A stretch of DNA of 64,000 nucleotides from Streptomyces sp. ISL-12 (lineage in GTDB: Bacteria > Actinomycetota > Actinomycetes > Streptomycetales > Streptomycetaceae): assembly GCF_018614415.1 (NCBI RefSeq), contig NZ_JAGGOO010000028.1:124001-188000 (forward strand), in the 5' to 3' direction. Under the pieces are notes generated by a model, which saw only the letters and a list, made by a program, of their open reading frames with translations, searched no databases and was not told where the DNA came from. Shown here in pieces: positions 8,079 through 16,680 of the stretch. The stretch's first letter is position 1; each line of letters begins with the position of its first letter. The position numbers and the translations under genes were made by a program.

Positions 8079-9203
8079 ATGACGACCGTCCTCGACACCC
8101 GCGCCCTGAACCGCGCCACCCTCGCCCGGCAGTTCCTGCTCGACCGGACCACCGCCCCCGCCCTCGACGTCATCACCCACCTGTGCGGCATGCAGGCCCA
8201 GGAGCCGCAGGAACCCTTCACCGGACTGTGGTCGCGGATACGGGCCTTCCGGCCCCCGCACCTGGACACGCTGCTGACGGGGCGCAGGGCCGTGCGCACC
8301 CACCTGATGCGCCGCACCGTCCACCTCATGGCCGCCGTCGACGCCCTGGCCTGGCGCGCCCGGCACGACAGCATGCTGCGGCAGCGGGTGGTGACGACCT
8401 ACCGCGCCGAACTCGCCGGCCTCGACCTGGAGGAGGTCGCGGCGGCCGGGCGGGCGGTGATGGCCGACGGCCGGCCCCGCACCATGGCCGAACTCGTCCA
8501 GGCCCTCGACGGCCGCTGGCCCGGACCGCCCCGCCGGGTCCTGGGCGAGCTGCTCGTCGCCGCCCTCGTCCCCATGGCCCAACTGCCCCCGCGCGGCCTG
8601 TGGCGGGCCAAGGCGGGCGTACGCAACCTGCCGCTGTCGACCTGGCTGGGACGGGACCCCGACCCGCTCCCCGCCGACGGCTCCGACCCCGTGGGCCGGA
8701 CCCTGGTCCGCCGCTACCTGGCCGCCTACGGACCCGCCGCCTCCGCCGACCTGCGCTCCTGGTGCGGCCTGACCGGACTGCCCGCCGCCGTCAAGGCCGT
8801 ACGCGACGAACTCGTCACCTTCCGCGACGAGCGGGGACGCGAACTCCTCGACCTCCCCGACGCGCCGCGGCCCGACCCGGACACCCCCGCACCCGTCCGG
8901 TTCCTGCCGGCGTTCGACAACGCGATCCTCGGCTACCACGACCGCACCCGCGTCATCGACGACGCCCACCGCGGCCTGTCCGTCGCCGGCGAACGGGTCG
9001 TCCTGGTCGACGGCCGGGTCTCCGCCACCTGGTCCATGGACCTCGGCACCCTCGTCGTCACCCCGCTCAGGACCCTCTCCCCGGCGGAGCGCGCCGACGT
9101 CACCGAGGAGGGCCGGGCGCTGGCCGCCTTCCTGACCGATGACGACACCGGCACCGACACCGGCGACGCCGGCGGCCGCGTACGGCTGGAGCGGCACGGC
9201 TGA
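8079..9203 (+). CDS. Winged-helix DNA-binding domain protein (HTH_42 / AlkX-like family)
   Basis: A 374-residue member of the large actinobacterial family with tandem winged helices; diagnostic text is LARQFLLDRTTAPALDVITHLCGMQAQEPQEPFTGLWSRI at residues 13-50, MRRTVHLMAAVDA, and the C-terminal FLPAFDNAILGYHDRTRVI. Relatives include DNA glycosylase-like proteins that unhook interstrand crosslinks made by natural products; the QxQ motif that matters in that group corresponds to the QAQ here (GMQAQEP), which is intact. Translationally close to the aldo/keto reductase. Confidence 0.8.
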   Translation: MTTVLDTRALNRATLARQFLLDRTTAPALDVITHLCGMQAQEPQEPFTGLWSRIRAFRPPHLDTLLTGRRAVRTHLMRRTVHLMAAVDALAWRARHDSMLRQRVVTTYRAELAGLDLEEVAAAGRAVMADGRPRTMAELVQALDGRWPGPPRRVLGELLVAALVPMAQLPPRGLWRAKAGVRNLPLSTWLGRDPDPLPADGSDPVGRTLVRRYLAAYGPAASADLRSWCGLTGLPAAVKAVRDELVTFRDERGRELLDLPDAPRPDPDTPAPVRFLPAFDNAILGYHDRTRVIDDAHRGLSVAGERVVLVDGRVSATWSMDLGTLVVTPLRTLSPAERADVTEEGRALAAFLTDDDTGTDTGDAGGRVRLERHG

Positions 9204-9599
9204 TCAGGGGCCGGCGGCCCAGCCGGTGGCGGCCACCGCCTCCCGCGCGATGTAGGTGACCCGGCAGCCGTCCGCCGCCACCCGCACGGTGTCCGCCGGG
9301 ACCCGCTCGTCGAGGAGCCGTGCCTTGCGCAGGCTGCCGCGCAGGTCCCGGTCCAGCTCCGAGCCGAGTTCACGGCCCGTCAGCCGCTCGCGAGCGGTGG
9401 TGTCGGGCGGTGAGCAGGACCCGTGCGATCCGCACCCCGGCGCCCATCGCCCGCTGGCCCACCGGCACAGCGCGCCACAGAGCTTCCCCCTGTGCACGCC
9501 TGCACGCCTGTTTACATCGATGTACACGCGGCTCTAGCCTGGCGCGCATTCCGCTTCCCAGAAGGTCCCGGGAAGCCCGCAGGAGAGGAGAACCCGCTG
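9204..9599. other. Intergenic stretch with a possible gene remnant and an operator
   Basis: The minus strand from about 9430 to 9204 reads a coherent stretch (RELGSELDRDLRGSLRKARLLDERVPADTVRVAADG...) without a plausible start or domain; upstream sequence is low complexity. It may be the tail of a deleted gene or chance. The right part holds the LacI-type operator at 9511-9526 and the leader of the sialidase-like gene. Confidence 0.35.
9511..9526. promoter_or_regulatory. LacI-type operator, copy 1
   Basis: TTTACATCGATGTACA, with a perfect 12-bp palindromic core TACATCGATGTA and central CG, as LacI/GalR repressors prefer. The same 16 bases occur at 16529-16544 between the regulator gene and the importer operon. 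This copy lies 74 bp before the start of the sialidase-like gene. Confidence 0.75.
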
Positions 9600-11273
9600 A
9601 TGCTCCGCCTGTTCCACGCCCTCGGACGCCGCCGCCCCCACGCCCTGCTGCTCGCCCTCGCCGTCGCGTTGACGAGCCTGGTGCTCGCCGCGCCCGCCGA
9701 AGCGGCCCCCGCCGCCTCCACGACGGACGCCGTCTCCGCCACGGCCACCGGCACCCCGCTGCGCGACGGCACCGGTCTGTACCCGCGCGCCGTCCGCCTC
9801 GCCCACAACGGCGCCGCCAACGGCCGGATCCTCGCCAGTGTCGTCACCTTCGACGGAAACAACGGCATCGGCGCCATCCACGAGAGCACCGACAACGGCG
9901 CCACCTTCCGTGAGGTCGGCCGGGTCTCCGACCCCGAGTCGACGTCCGGCCAGGGGCTGTGCTGCACCACCCTCTTCGAACTGCCCCGGCAGGTCGGCGC
10001 GTTGCCCGCCGGCACCCTGCTCTGGGCCTCCTCGGCCGGACAGGACGAGACGGACCGCCGGATGGCGCTGCGTATCTGGCGGAGCAACGACGTGGGCCGC
10101 ACCTGGTCCTACCTCTCCTCGTGCGCCGTCGCCACCGGCACCGGCGGCCTGTGGGAACCGGAGTTCTCCATCGCCTCGGACGGCGCGCTGGTCTGCCACT
10201 ACTCCGACGAGACGGACTCCGCGCACAGCCAGAAGCTAGTCGCCGTACGCAGCTACGACGGCGTCACCTGGCAGGGCCGCCACGACACCGTGGCCAGCAG
10301 CCTGCAGACCGACCGGCCGGGCATGCCGGTCGTCCGCAAGCTGCCCAACGGCACCTACTTCATGAGTTACGAGATCTGCACCCCCGGCGGCCAGTACCAG
10401 TGCGTGGTGCACTACCGCACCTCCGCCGACGGCTGGAACTGGGGCACCGTCACCGACCTCGGCGTCCGCCCCGAGACGGTCGACGGCAAGTACTTCCGCG
10501 CCACGCCGACCATCGCCTGGGCCCCGGACCCGAACGGCGGCGCCAATGGCCGGCTGCTGCTGATCGGGCAGCGCCTGCTCAACAAGGACGGCAGCGTCGC
10601 CGCCGAGAGCGGCCGGACGATCCTCGCCAACACCGAGAACGGCAGCGGCCCCTGGTACGAGATCGAGGCGCCGGTCGACGTGCCCGACCCGCAGATCAAC
10701 TACTGCCAGAACTACAGCTCCCCGCTGCTGCCCTCGGCCGACGGCCGTACCGTCCTGCAGATCGCCACCGACTTCGACGGCGCGGTCTGCAAGCCGTACT
10801 ACGCCACCGGCTCCGTCACCGGCACCGGTGACGGAGCCGGAGTCGTCGACGGGGCGGTGTACCGGCTGGTCAACGCCAACAGCGGGCAGTGCCTCGACGT
10901 GGCCGCCGACTCCCGCACGGCAGGCGGCAACGTCCAGCAGTGGACGTGCAACGGCCTCGGCCCGCAGCAGTGGACCGTCAAGGCCCACGGCACCGGGTAC
11001 TTCACGCTCACCGGCCGCAACAGCGGCTACTGCCTGGACGTGGAGAACGGCTCCGCCACCGCGGGCGCCAACGTCCGCCAGTGGTACTGCAACGCGGCCG
11101 CCGCCCAGGACTGGAAGTTGGAGAACACCGGCCGGGGCTACTACCGCGCGGTCGTCCGTTCCAGTGGGCAGTGCCTGGACGTGGCCCAGGGCTCGCGGAC
11201 GGCCGGTGCCAACGTCCAGCAGTACACCTGCAACGGGCTCCAGCCGCAGATCTGGCGGCTGGAGCGGGCATGA
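9600..11273 (+). CDS. Secreted sialidase-fold glycoside hydrolase with ricin-type lectin domain
   Basis: 557 residues. A signal peptide (MLRLFHALGRRRPHALLLAL..., cleavage near AEAAP) is followed by a five/six-bladed propeller region (about 55-400) containing BNR/Asp-box-like repeats such as STDNGATF and SNDVGRTW. Residues about 425-557 form a ricin B beta-trefoil with three repeats, each with CLDV and a Q-x-W motif (VQQWTC, VRQWYC, VQQYTC...QIWRLE). Enzymes with this fold include sialidases and exo-arabinanases (GH33, GH93); which one cannot be decided here. ATG 9600 has AGGAGAGGAG upstream. An operator shared with the importer operon points to exported degradation of the polymer whose products are imported. 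Confidence 0.8.
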   Translation: MLRLFHALGRRRPHALLLALAVALTSLVLAAPAEAAPAASTTDAVSATATGTPLRDGTGLYPRAVRLAHNGAANGRILASVVTFDGNNGIGAIHESTDNGATFREVGRVSDPESTSGQGLCCTTLFELPRQVGALPAGTLLWASSAGQDETDRRMALRIWRSNDVGRTWSYLSSCAVATGTGGLWEPEFSIASDGALVCHYSDETDSAHSQKLVAVRSYDGVTWQGRHDTVASSLQTDRPGMPVVRKLPNGTYFMSYEICTPGGQYQCVVHYRTSADGWNWGTVTDLGVRPETVDGKYFRATPTIAWAPDPNGGANGRLLLIGQRLLNKDGSVAAESGRTILANTENGSGPWYEIEAPVDVPDPQINYCQNYSSPLLPSADGRTVLQIATDFDGAVCKPYYATGSVTGTGDGAGVVDGAVYRLVNANSGQCLDVAADSRTAGGNVQQWTCNGLGPQQWTVKAHGTGYFTLTGRNSGYCLDVENGSATAGANVRQWYCNAAAAQDWKLENTGRGYYRAVVRSSGQCLDVAQGSRTAGANVQQYTCNGLQPQIWRLERA

Positions 11274-11276
11274 GAT

Positions 11277-11304
11277 GGGGGCGGGGGCCGCGGCCCCCGC
11301 CCCC
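11277..11304. terminator. 28-bp perfect palindrome, bidirectional terminator
   Basis: GGGGGCGGGGGCCG followed by its exact complement, in the 39-bp gap between two converging genes. Position and symmetry suit a terminator for both transcripts. Confidence 0.75.
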
Positions 11305-11312
11305 TCCCTCTC

Positions 11313-13130
11313 CTACTCCTGTTCCTCTATGGCGGCCGGCCGCAGCTGCGCTGCACGCACCCGCGCGATGTCCAGCTTGGTGGAACGGTCGAAGCGGTAG
11401 ACGCCGTTCTGCTCCTGGAAGACGTCCGTCAACTGGGTGTAGCAGTAGCCGAACATGTTCGGGTCGTTCAGCAGCACCTCGGTCAGGCCGCTGAACCGGG
11501 CGTGGAACTCGTCCTCGTCCCGCACCCGTTCGCCGTAACCCCAGGACTGGGTACGGTCCTCACCGGACAGCTCGGCCGCCGCCTCGGGGTCCCACCAGAT
11601 GCCGCCGAACTCGCTGACGAAGTACGGCTGTCCGCCGTAGGGGAGCGAGTAGGCGGCGCCGTTCTCGTAGGCGTTGACGAACGGCTCGTCCTTCGCCAGC
11701 CCCGACATCTGCTGCCGGAAGGCGGCCGGGTCCTGCTCGTAGCTGTGGGAGTCGTAGACGTCCGTCTCGGCCACCCGGTGGGCGTAGCCGGAGGCGTCGA
11801 TCACCGGCCGGGTGGTGTCCATCGCCTTGGTGGCCAGGAACATCGCGCGGGTGACGTCGTCGAGCTGGGTGATGCGGTCGTGCAGCTTCTGGTACGTCTC
11901 GTTGAGCGGGCACCAGCCGATGATCGAGGGGTGGGAGTAGTCCCGTTCCAGGGCCTCCAGCCACTGGGCGACGTAGGAGGCGTCGGGCTTCTGGTTGTCC
12001 CCCGAGGAGCCGCCGGTCTCGCAGCCCCAGTCGCCGAACTCGCCCCAGACCAGGTAGCCGAGGCGGTCGGCGTGGTAGAGGAAGCGTTCCTCGAAGACCT
12101 TCTGGTGCAGCCGGGCGCCGTTGAAGCCGGCCTCCAGGGCCAGTTCGATGTCCCGGACCAGTGCCTCGTCGGTCGGCGCGGTCATCAGCCCGTCCGGGTA
12201 CCAGCCCTGGTCCAGGACGAGGCGCTGGAAGACCGGGCGGCCGTTGAGGAGGACGGCCTTGCCGCGCAGGCCGACGGCGCGCAGACCGGCGTAACTCTCG
12301 GCGCTGTCGACGACCTCCCCCCGCGCGTCGAGGAGTTCGAGCCGCAGCCCGTACAGGTGCGGGTCGTCCGGTCCCCACTCGCGGCGCCGGTCCTCGGGCA
12401 CCGGCAGGTGCAGGCGCGGTGCGAGGTCGAGGTCGGCGCGGGCCTCGGCGCGGCTCACCTCGCCGTCACTGTCGGTCAGCACGGCCCGCACGCGGTGGCC
12501 GGGGCGGTTGCCGGACAGCGGCAGTTCGAGGTGGAAGGCGCTGCCGGCGAGGTCCGGGGTGATCCGGGGACGGCGCAGATGGACGTCGGGCACCGGCTCC
12601 AGCCACACGGTCTGCCAGATGCCGGTCACCCGCGTGTAGTTGCAGTCGTGGTTGGCGTACTGGACGGCCTGCTTGCCGCGGGCCTGCGGCCCGGACTTGG
12701 GGTCGCGGGCCCGGACGGTGATCACGACCTCCTCGCCCGCTCCGGCGATGTCGCCGAGGTCGGCGGTGAACGGCGTGAAGCCGCCGCGGTGCCGGGCGAC
12801 CTCCACGCCGTTCACCCACACGGTAGTGTCGTGGTCGACCGCGCCGAAGTGCAGCAGCACCCGGCGTCCCGCCCACTGAGCGGGCAGGGTCAGGGCCCGC
12901 CGGTACCAGACGGCGTGCAGGAAGTCGGTGTCACCGATGCCCGACAGCTCGGACTCGGGCGGGAAGGGCACGAGGATCTCGCCGCGCAGTTCCCGGCCGA
13001 GCAGACCGCGTTCCAGGCCGCTGTCCCCCCGGTCGGTCTCGAACTGCCAGGCGCCGTTCAGATTGAGCCAGTCGCGGCGCGTGAACTGCGGTCGCGGGTA
13101 CTCCGGGCGCGGTACGGAGTGAGTGGGCAC
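11313..13130 (-). CDS. Glycoside hydrolase family 2 protein, cytoplasmic
   Basis: 605 residues, no signal peptide. The order is jelly-roll sugar-binding domain (RRDWLNLNGAWQFE ... VNGVEVARHRGGFTPF, residues 15-180), immunoglobulin-like domain (about 185-285) and TIM barrel. The acid/base Asn-Glu is in IIGWCPLNETY (about residue 400), and the nucleophile Glu in PYFVSEFGG (about 515). This is the organisation of beta-galactosidases, beta-glucuronidases and related retaining enzymes; the exact sugar is not predictable. It is the last gene of the importer operon, so it probably cleaves the imported oligosaccharide. Confidence 0.88.
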   Translation of the reverse strand: MPTHSVPRPEYPRPQFTRRDWLNLNGAWQFETDRGDSGLERGLLGRELRGEILVPFPPESELSGIGDTDFLHAVWYRRALTLPAQWAGRRVLLHFGAVDHDTTVWVNGVEVARHRGGFTPFTADLGDIAGAGEEVVITVRARDPKSGPQARGKQAVQYANHDCNYTRVTGIWQTVWLEPVPDVHLRRPRITPDLAGSAFHLELPLSGNRPGHRVRAVLTDSDGEVSRAEARADLDLAPRLHLPVPEDRRREWGPDDPHLYGLRLELLDARGEVVDSAESYAGLRAVGLRGKAVLLNGRPVFQRLVLDQGWYPDGLMTAPTDEALVRDIELALEAGFNGARLHQKVFEERFLYHADRLGYLVWGEFGDWGCETGGSSGDNQKPDASYVAQWLEALERDYSHPSIIGWCPLNETYQKLHDRITQLDDVTRAMFLATKAMDTTRPVIDASGYAHRVAETDVYDSHSYEQDPAAFRQQMSGLAKDEPFVNAYENGAAYSLPYGGQPYFVSEFGGIWWDPEAAAELSGEDRTQSWGYGERVRDEDEFHARFSGLTEVLLNDPNMFGYCYTQLTDVFQEQNGVYRFDRSTKLDIARVRAAQLRPAAIEEQE

Positions 13131-13173
13131 ACATGCTCCAGTGGATCGATCGGGCAGAGCGGAGGGAAAGGGT

Positions 13174-14067
13174 TCAGGAACCGCCGAGGCCGGTGGTGGC
13201 CACGGAGTCGACGATGCGGCGCTGGAAGAACAGGAACACCACGATCAGCGGCAGCGCGGCCAGCAGCGCGGACGCCATCCCCGGCACGTACTGGACGCCG
13301 TGGGAGTCGCGCACCGTGGCCAGTCCGACCGGCAGGGTCATCAGGTCCGAGTCGTTGGTCACGATGAACGGCCACAGGAAGTTGTTCCACGCCCCGATGA
13401 AGACGAAGATCGACACCGCGGCCACGATCGGCCGCGACAGCGGCAGCACGACCGACCGGAACACCCGGAACTCGGAGGCGCCGTCGATCCGGGCCGCCTC
13501 CTCCAGCTCCCGGGGGATGCCGTCGAAGAAGCGCTTGAGGATGAACACCATCATGGGCGCGACCACCTGCGGCAGGATGACCGCCGCGTAGGTGTCGACC
13601 AGGTCGAACAGCAGCATCTGCTTGAACAGCGGCACGATGAGCAGCTGCGGCGGGACCATGATGGCGGCCACGGTCACGGCGAGCAGCGCCCGGCGCCCGT
13701 GGAACGTGCCCCGCGAGAAGCCGTACGCCGCGAGCGTGGAGACGGCCACGGTGATGAGGGTGACCAGGCCGGCGATCAGGAAGCTGTTGAACGCCCAGAC
13801 GGGTACGTCCCCGCGCTCCAGGATCCGCCGGTACGCGTCCAGCGTGAAGGCGCCCTTGAACGGGGAGAGTCCCGGCTTCGATACGTCCTGTTCGCTCTGC
13901 ACGGACGTGACGACCGCCCACACGAACGGCAGCAGCCAGACCGCCGCCAGGACGACGAGCGCCGTCCCGGCCAGCACACGGGGCAGCCGGCCGTGGCCGA
14001 GGAGCAGCGGAGAGCCGGCCGCCTCCCGGGGACGCCGGGGGCTCAGGGGCGTTGCGGTAGCGGACAC
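13174..14067 (-). CDS. Carbohydrate ABC transporter permease, MalG type
   Basis: 297 residues with six membrane segments and the EAA loop EAARIDGASEFRVFRSVVLPLSRP near residue 205 that docks the ATPase. The GTG start at 14067 lies 2 bp after the stop of the upstream permease and uses the GGAGG inside that gene's end; the frame remains open much further upstream, but that is antisense-like sequence over other genes. It forms the heteromeric channel with the MalF-type permease. No ATPase is encoded nearby; in Streptomyces such importers share MsiK. Confidence 0.9.
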   Translation of the reverse strand: MSATATPLSPRRPREAAGSPLLLGHGRLPRVLAGTALVVLAAVWLLPFVWAVVTSVQSEQDVSKPGLSPFKGAFTLDAYRRILERGDVPVWAFNSFLIAGLVTLITVAVSTLAAYGFSRGTFHGRRALLAVTVAAIMVPPQLLIVPLFKQMLLFDLVDTYAAVILPQVVAPMMVFILKRFFDGIPRELEEAARIDGASEFRVFRSVVLPLSRPIVAAVSIFVFIGAWNNFLWPFIVTNDSDLMTLPVGLATVRDSHGVQYVPGMASALLAALPLIVVFLFFQRRIVDSVATTGLGGS

Positions 14068-14069
14068 GG

Positions 14070-15020
14070 TCAGTCCTCCTGGCGGAAGAGGCGGAGCTGC
14101 ACGAGCGAGACGACGACGATCAGCGCGAAGAAGAGGTACGAGACCGCCGAGGCGTAACCGAGCCGGTAACCGGTGAAGCCGACGTCGTACACGTACTCCA
14201 GGACGGGACGGGTCGAGCCGTTGGGGCCGCCCTTGGTCATGATGTAGATCTGGTCGAACACCTTGAGCGAGGCGAGGACCTGGAGCATGGCCACCAGCGC
14301 GGTGGTCCGGCGCAGTTGCGGCAGGGTGATGGACCACAGCCGGCGCCACGCGCCCGCGCCGTCCAGTGCCGCGGCCTCGTCGAAGGTCGTCGGCAGGGAC
14401 TGGAGGGCGGACAGGTAGAGCAGGAAGTTGAAGCCGACCGTCCACCACACGGTCAGGGCGGCGATCGACCACATGGCGACCGACTCGTCGGACAGCCAGC
14501 CGACCGGCTCCATGCCGAGGGTGTCCAGGAGCTGGTTGGCGAAGCCCAGGTCCGGCTGGTACAGCCAGGTCCAGATCAGGGTCACCACCGTCACCGGCAG
14601 CAGGTAGGGGGCGAAGAACGCCAGCCGCCAGGCCCACTGCCCGGCGATCCCGCTGTGCACCAGCAGGGCCATCGCCAGTGCGATCAGCACCAGCGGGACG
14701 CTGGAGACGACGGTGAAGAAGACGGTGTTGCCGAGGCTGCTCCACACGTCCGGGTCGCCGAACGCCTCGGCGTAGTTGTCGAAGCCGACGAAGGACGTGT
14801 CGCGCAGCGTCAGCGAGGAGTCGGTGAAGCTCATCCACAGGCCCTGTACCAGGGGCCAGACGAGAAAGAGCGCGAACAGCAGCAGGAACGGCAGGACGAA
14901 GACCAGGCCGGAGCCGGGAGAGCCGAGGCCGCGGCGCCGGCCGGTGCGGCGGGGGCCGTCCGTGCGGCTCGGGTCCGAGCCGGTGCGCAGGTCGCCGCCG
15001 GAAGGTGCGGTGGTGGTCAC
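14070..15020 (-). CDS. Carbohydrate ABC transporter permease, MalF type
   Basis: 316 residues; six to seven membrane segments, an Arg-rich cytoplasmic N-terminus, and the EAA loop EAAALDGAGAWRRLWSITLPQL. I chose GTG at 15020 because GAAGGAG sits 8 bp upstream; a GTG three codons earlier overlaps that SD and is unlikely. The C-terminal FDQIYIMTKGGPNGSTRPVLEYVY is the usual MalF-like sequence. Second gene of the operon, directly after the binding protein. Confidence 0.9.
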   Translation of the reverse strand: MTTTAPSGGDLRTGSDPSRTDGPRRTGRRRGLGSPGSGLVFVLPFLLLFALFLVWPLVQGLWMSFTDSSLTLRDTSFVGFDNYAEAFGDPDVWSSLGNTVFFTVVSSVPLVLIALAMALLVHSGIAGQWAWRLAFFAPYLLPVTVVTLIWTWLYQPDLGFANQLLDTLGMEPVGWLSDESVAMWSIAALTVWWTVGFNFLLYLSALQSLPTTFDEAAALDGAGAWRRLWSITLPQLRRTTALVAMLQVLASLKVFDQIYIMTKGGPNGSTRPVLEYVYDVGFTGYRLGYASAVSYLFFALIVVVSLVQLRLFRQED

Positions 15021-15041
15021 GTGGGTCACTCCTTCTGCCGG

Positions 15042-16409
15042 TCAGGCCACCGGGTCGGGCTGCTTCAGCAGCGTGTCGGCCTCGCGGACCATCTGCCGCA
15101 CCGCCTTCTCGGCGGTGGTGTCGCCCAGCAGCGCCGACTGGAGCGGCTGGCACATCCGGATCTGGAAGTTCGAGGCGGCTCCGGCGAACCAGTTCGGCGG
15201 ATCGAGCACCGCCGCCTTCCCGGCGTCCGCGTACGAGGACTGCGGGTTCAGGGCGGCGTACTCCGGCTCGGCGAGGACGGGCTGGTACGCGGGGATGTGA
15301 CCGGCGCTCGCCCAGGTCAGGCTCTGCTTGATGATCGACGCGACGTAGCGGTGGGCCTCGCGCCGCCGGGCCGGGTCGGGGTCGTCCTGGTGCGGAAGGA
15401 CGAAGCTGTGGCTGTCGGTGTATACGGCGGGCTGGTCGAAGACCTGCGGGAAGGGCGCGGCGCCGAGCGGGAAGCCGGACTTCTTCAGCGTCGGCAGCTC
15501 CCACTCGCCGAGCATGGCCATGCCGCCGCGGCGGCCGGTGAACATGGTGAGACCCGCGTAGTAGTCCAGGTTGTTGGGGTTGGTCCTGCCGTCGAACAAC
15601 TGCTGCAGGAACGACACGACCCGGATCGCGGCGTCGACGTCGATCTTCGGCGGGCCGCCGTCCGGGAGGGTGAACTCGGCTCCGGTCTGGGCGTAGAGGC
15701 CCGCGAACAGCCGCCAGTTCTGCGCGGTGTCGTTGACGTGGCCGAACACGACGCCGGCCTGGCCGGTCGCCTCGGCGAGCGCCTTGCCCGCGTCCAGCAT
15801 CGCCTCCGGGGACCCCATCGGCGCCAGTTCGCCCGAGGAGTCGAGCAGTCCCGCCTTGTCGGCGGCGTCCTTGTCGTAGAAGACGATGAACGGGTGGATG
15901 TCCAGCGGGATCGCGTAGACGGTGCCGTCGTGCCGGGTCCGGCTCCACACCGCCTGGGTGAAGTCCCGCTCCGTGACCCCGAACTCGGCGAGCAGGTCCA
16001 GGTCGAAGGGGTCGAGCAGGCCGCCGGGCGCGTAGCCGGCCAGCCGGGACAGGTGAAGGACTGCCACGTCGGAGGCCCGTCCGCCGGCCGCCGACATGGC
16101 CAGCTTGGTGTAGTACGACGGACCCCAGTCGAGGATCGTCCGGTCGACGTCGAAGCCCCGGGAGCCGCCCGCCACGGCCTTGATCATGTCGTCCATCAGC
16201 AGGCCGTCGCCGCCCTGGAACAGGTCCCAGACGCTCAGCGCGGAGGCGCCGGAGGCCGAGGCGGGGGAGGCGCAGCCGGACAGCGAGCCCGCGGCGAGCA
16301 GCGCGCCCGCCCCGGCCAGGCCGGTGCCCAGCAGACGGCGGCGGGTCAGGCCGCGGCCCGGATCGGACGCCGCCGCGGGCGGTGCGGGGACAGGAGATCG
16401 CGCAGTCAT
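15042..16409 (-). CDS. Sugar-binding lipoprotein of the ABC importer
   Basis: 455 residues. The leader combines a twin-arginine-like TRRRLLGTG and a lipobox LSGC, so the protein is probably exported by Tat and anchored as a lipoprotein. The mature part has the extracellular solute-binding family 1 layout (SVWDLFQGGDGLLMDDMI..., GLTMFTGRRGGMAMLGEWELP). Two ATG codons are adjacent; the second (16409) has AGG 6 bp upstream and is preferred. First gene of the importer operon; the shared operator is 120 bp upstream. Confidence 0.88.
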   Translation of the reverse strand: MTARSPVPAPPAAASDPGRGLTRRRLLGTGLAGAGALLAAGSLSGCASPASASGASALSVWDLFQGGDGLLMDDMIKAVAGGSRGFDVDRTILDWGPSYYTKLAMSAAGGRASDVAVLHLSRLAGYAPGGLLDPFDLDLLAEFGVTERDFTQAVWSRTRHDGTVYAIPLDIHPFIVFYDKDAADKAGLLDSSGELAPMGSPEAMLDAGKALAEATGQAGVVFGHVNDTAQNWRLFAGLYAQTGAEFTLPDGGPPKIDVDAAIRVVSFLQQLFDGRTNPNNLDYYAGLTMFTGRRGGMAMLGEWELPTLKKSGFPLGAAPFPQVFDQPAVYTDSHSFVLPHQDDPDPARRREAHRYVASIIKQSLTWASAGHIPAYQPVLAEPEYAALNPQSSYADAGKAAVLDPPNWFAGAASNFQIRMCQPLQSALLGDTTAEKAVRQMVREADTLLKQPDPVA

Positions 16410-16528
16410 CATTGACCTTTCGACGGCCGGACACGCGTGCCGGCGCGGCGGGGGACCACGGGGCGCGTGGCCCCCGCCGGGTCCGGCAGGCGGGGCGCGC
16501 ACCGGCTGACGCGGTGCGGTGGCACGTT

Positions 16529-16544
16529 TTTACATCGATGTACA
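16529..16544. promoter_or_regulatory. LacI-type operator, copy 2
   Basis: TTTACATCGATGTACA, identical over 16 bp to 9511-9526. It lies between the divergent binding-protein gene and the LacI-family gene, so the repressor probably controls its own synthesis, the importer/GH2 operon and the secreted hydrolase. Confidence 0.75.
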
Positions 16545-16680
16545 TTGGCTGTAAAGAGTCTGCGTCGGATGGCCGGAGGCGGGGAACTCCCCGGCGGACG
16601 AGAGGGGACGGGGACCGCCCCGCTGGTCCTCGGCCTGCCGCGATCTACACTCGGGGCCGACGAGGGACGGGGAGGTTGCG

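Noticed and set aside
9204-9527. A 107-codon minus-strand frame as a gene
   Set aside because: The start lies in the operator, no SD or domain is seen, and only the last 70 codons look coherent; reported only as a possible remnant.
13174-16545. A 1123-codon open frame on the minus strand
   Set aside because: Only its last 298 codons encode the MalG-type permease; the rest lies out of frame over the binding protein and MalF-type gene and has Arg/Pro-rich shadow composition.
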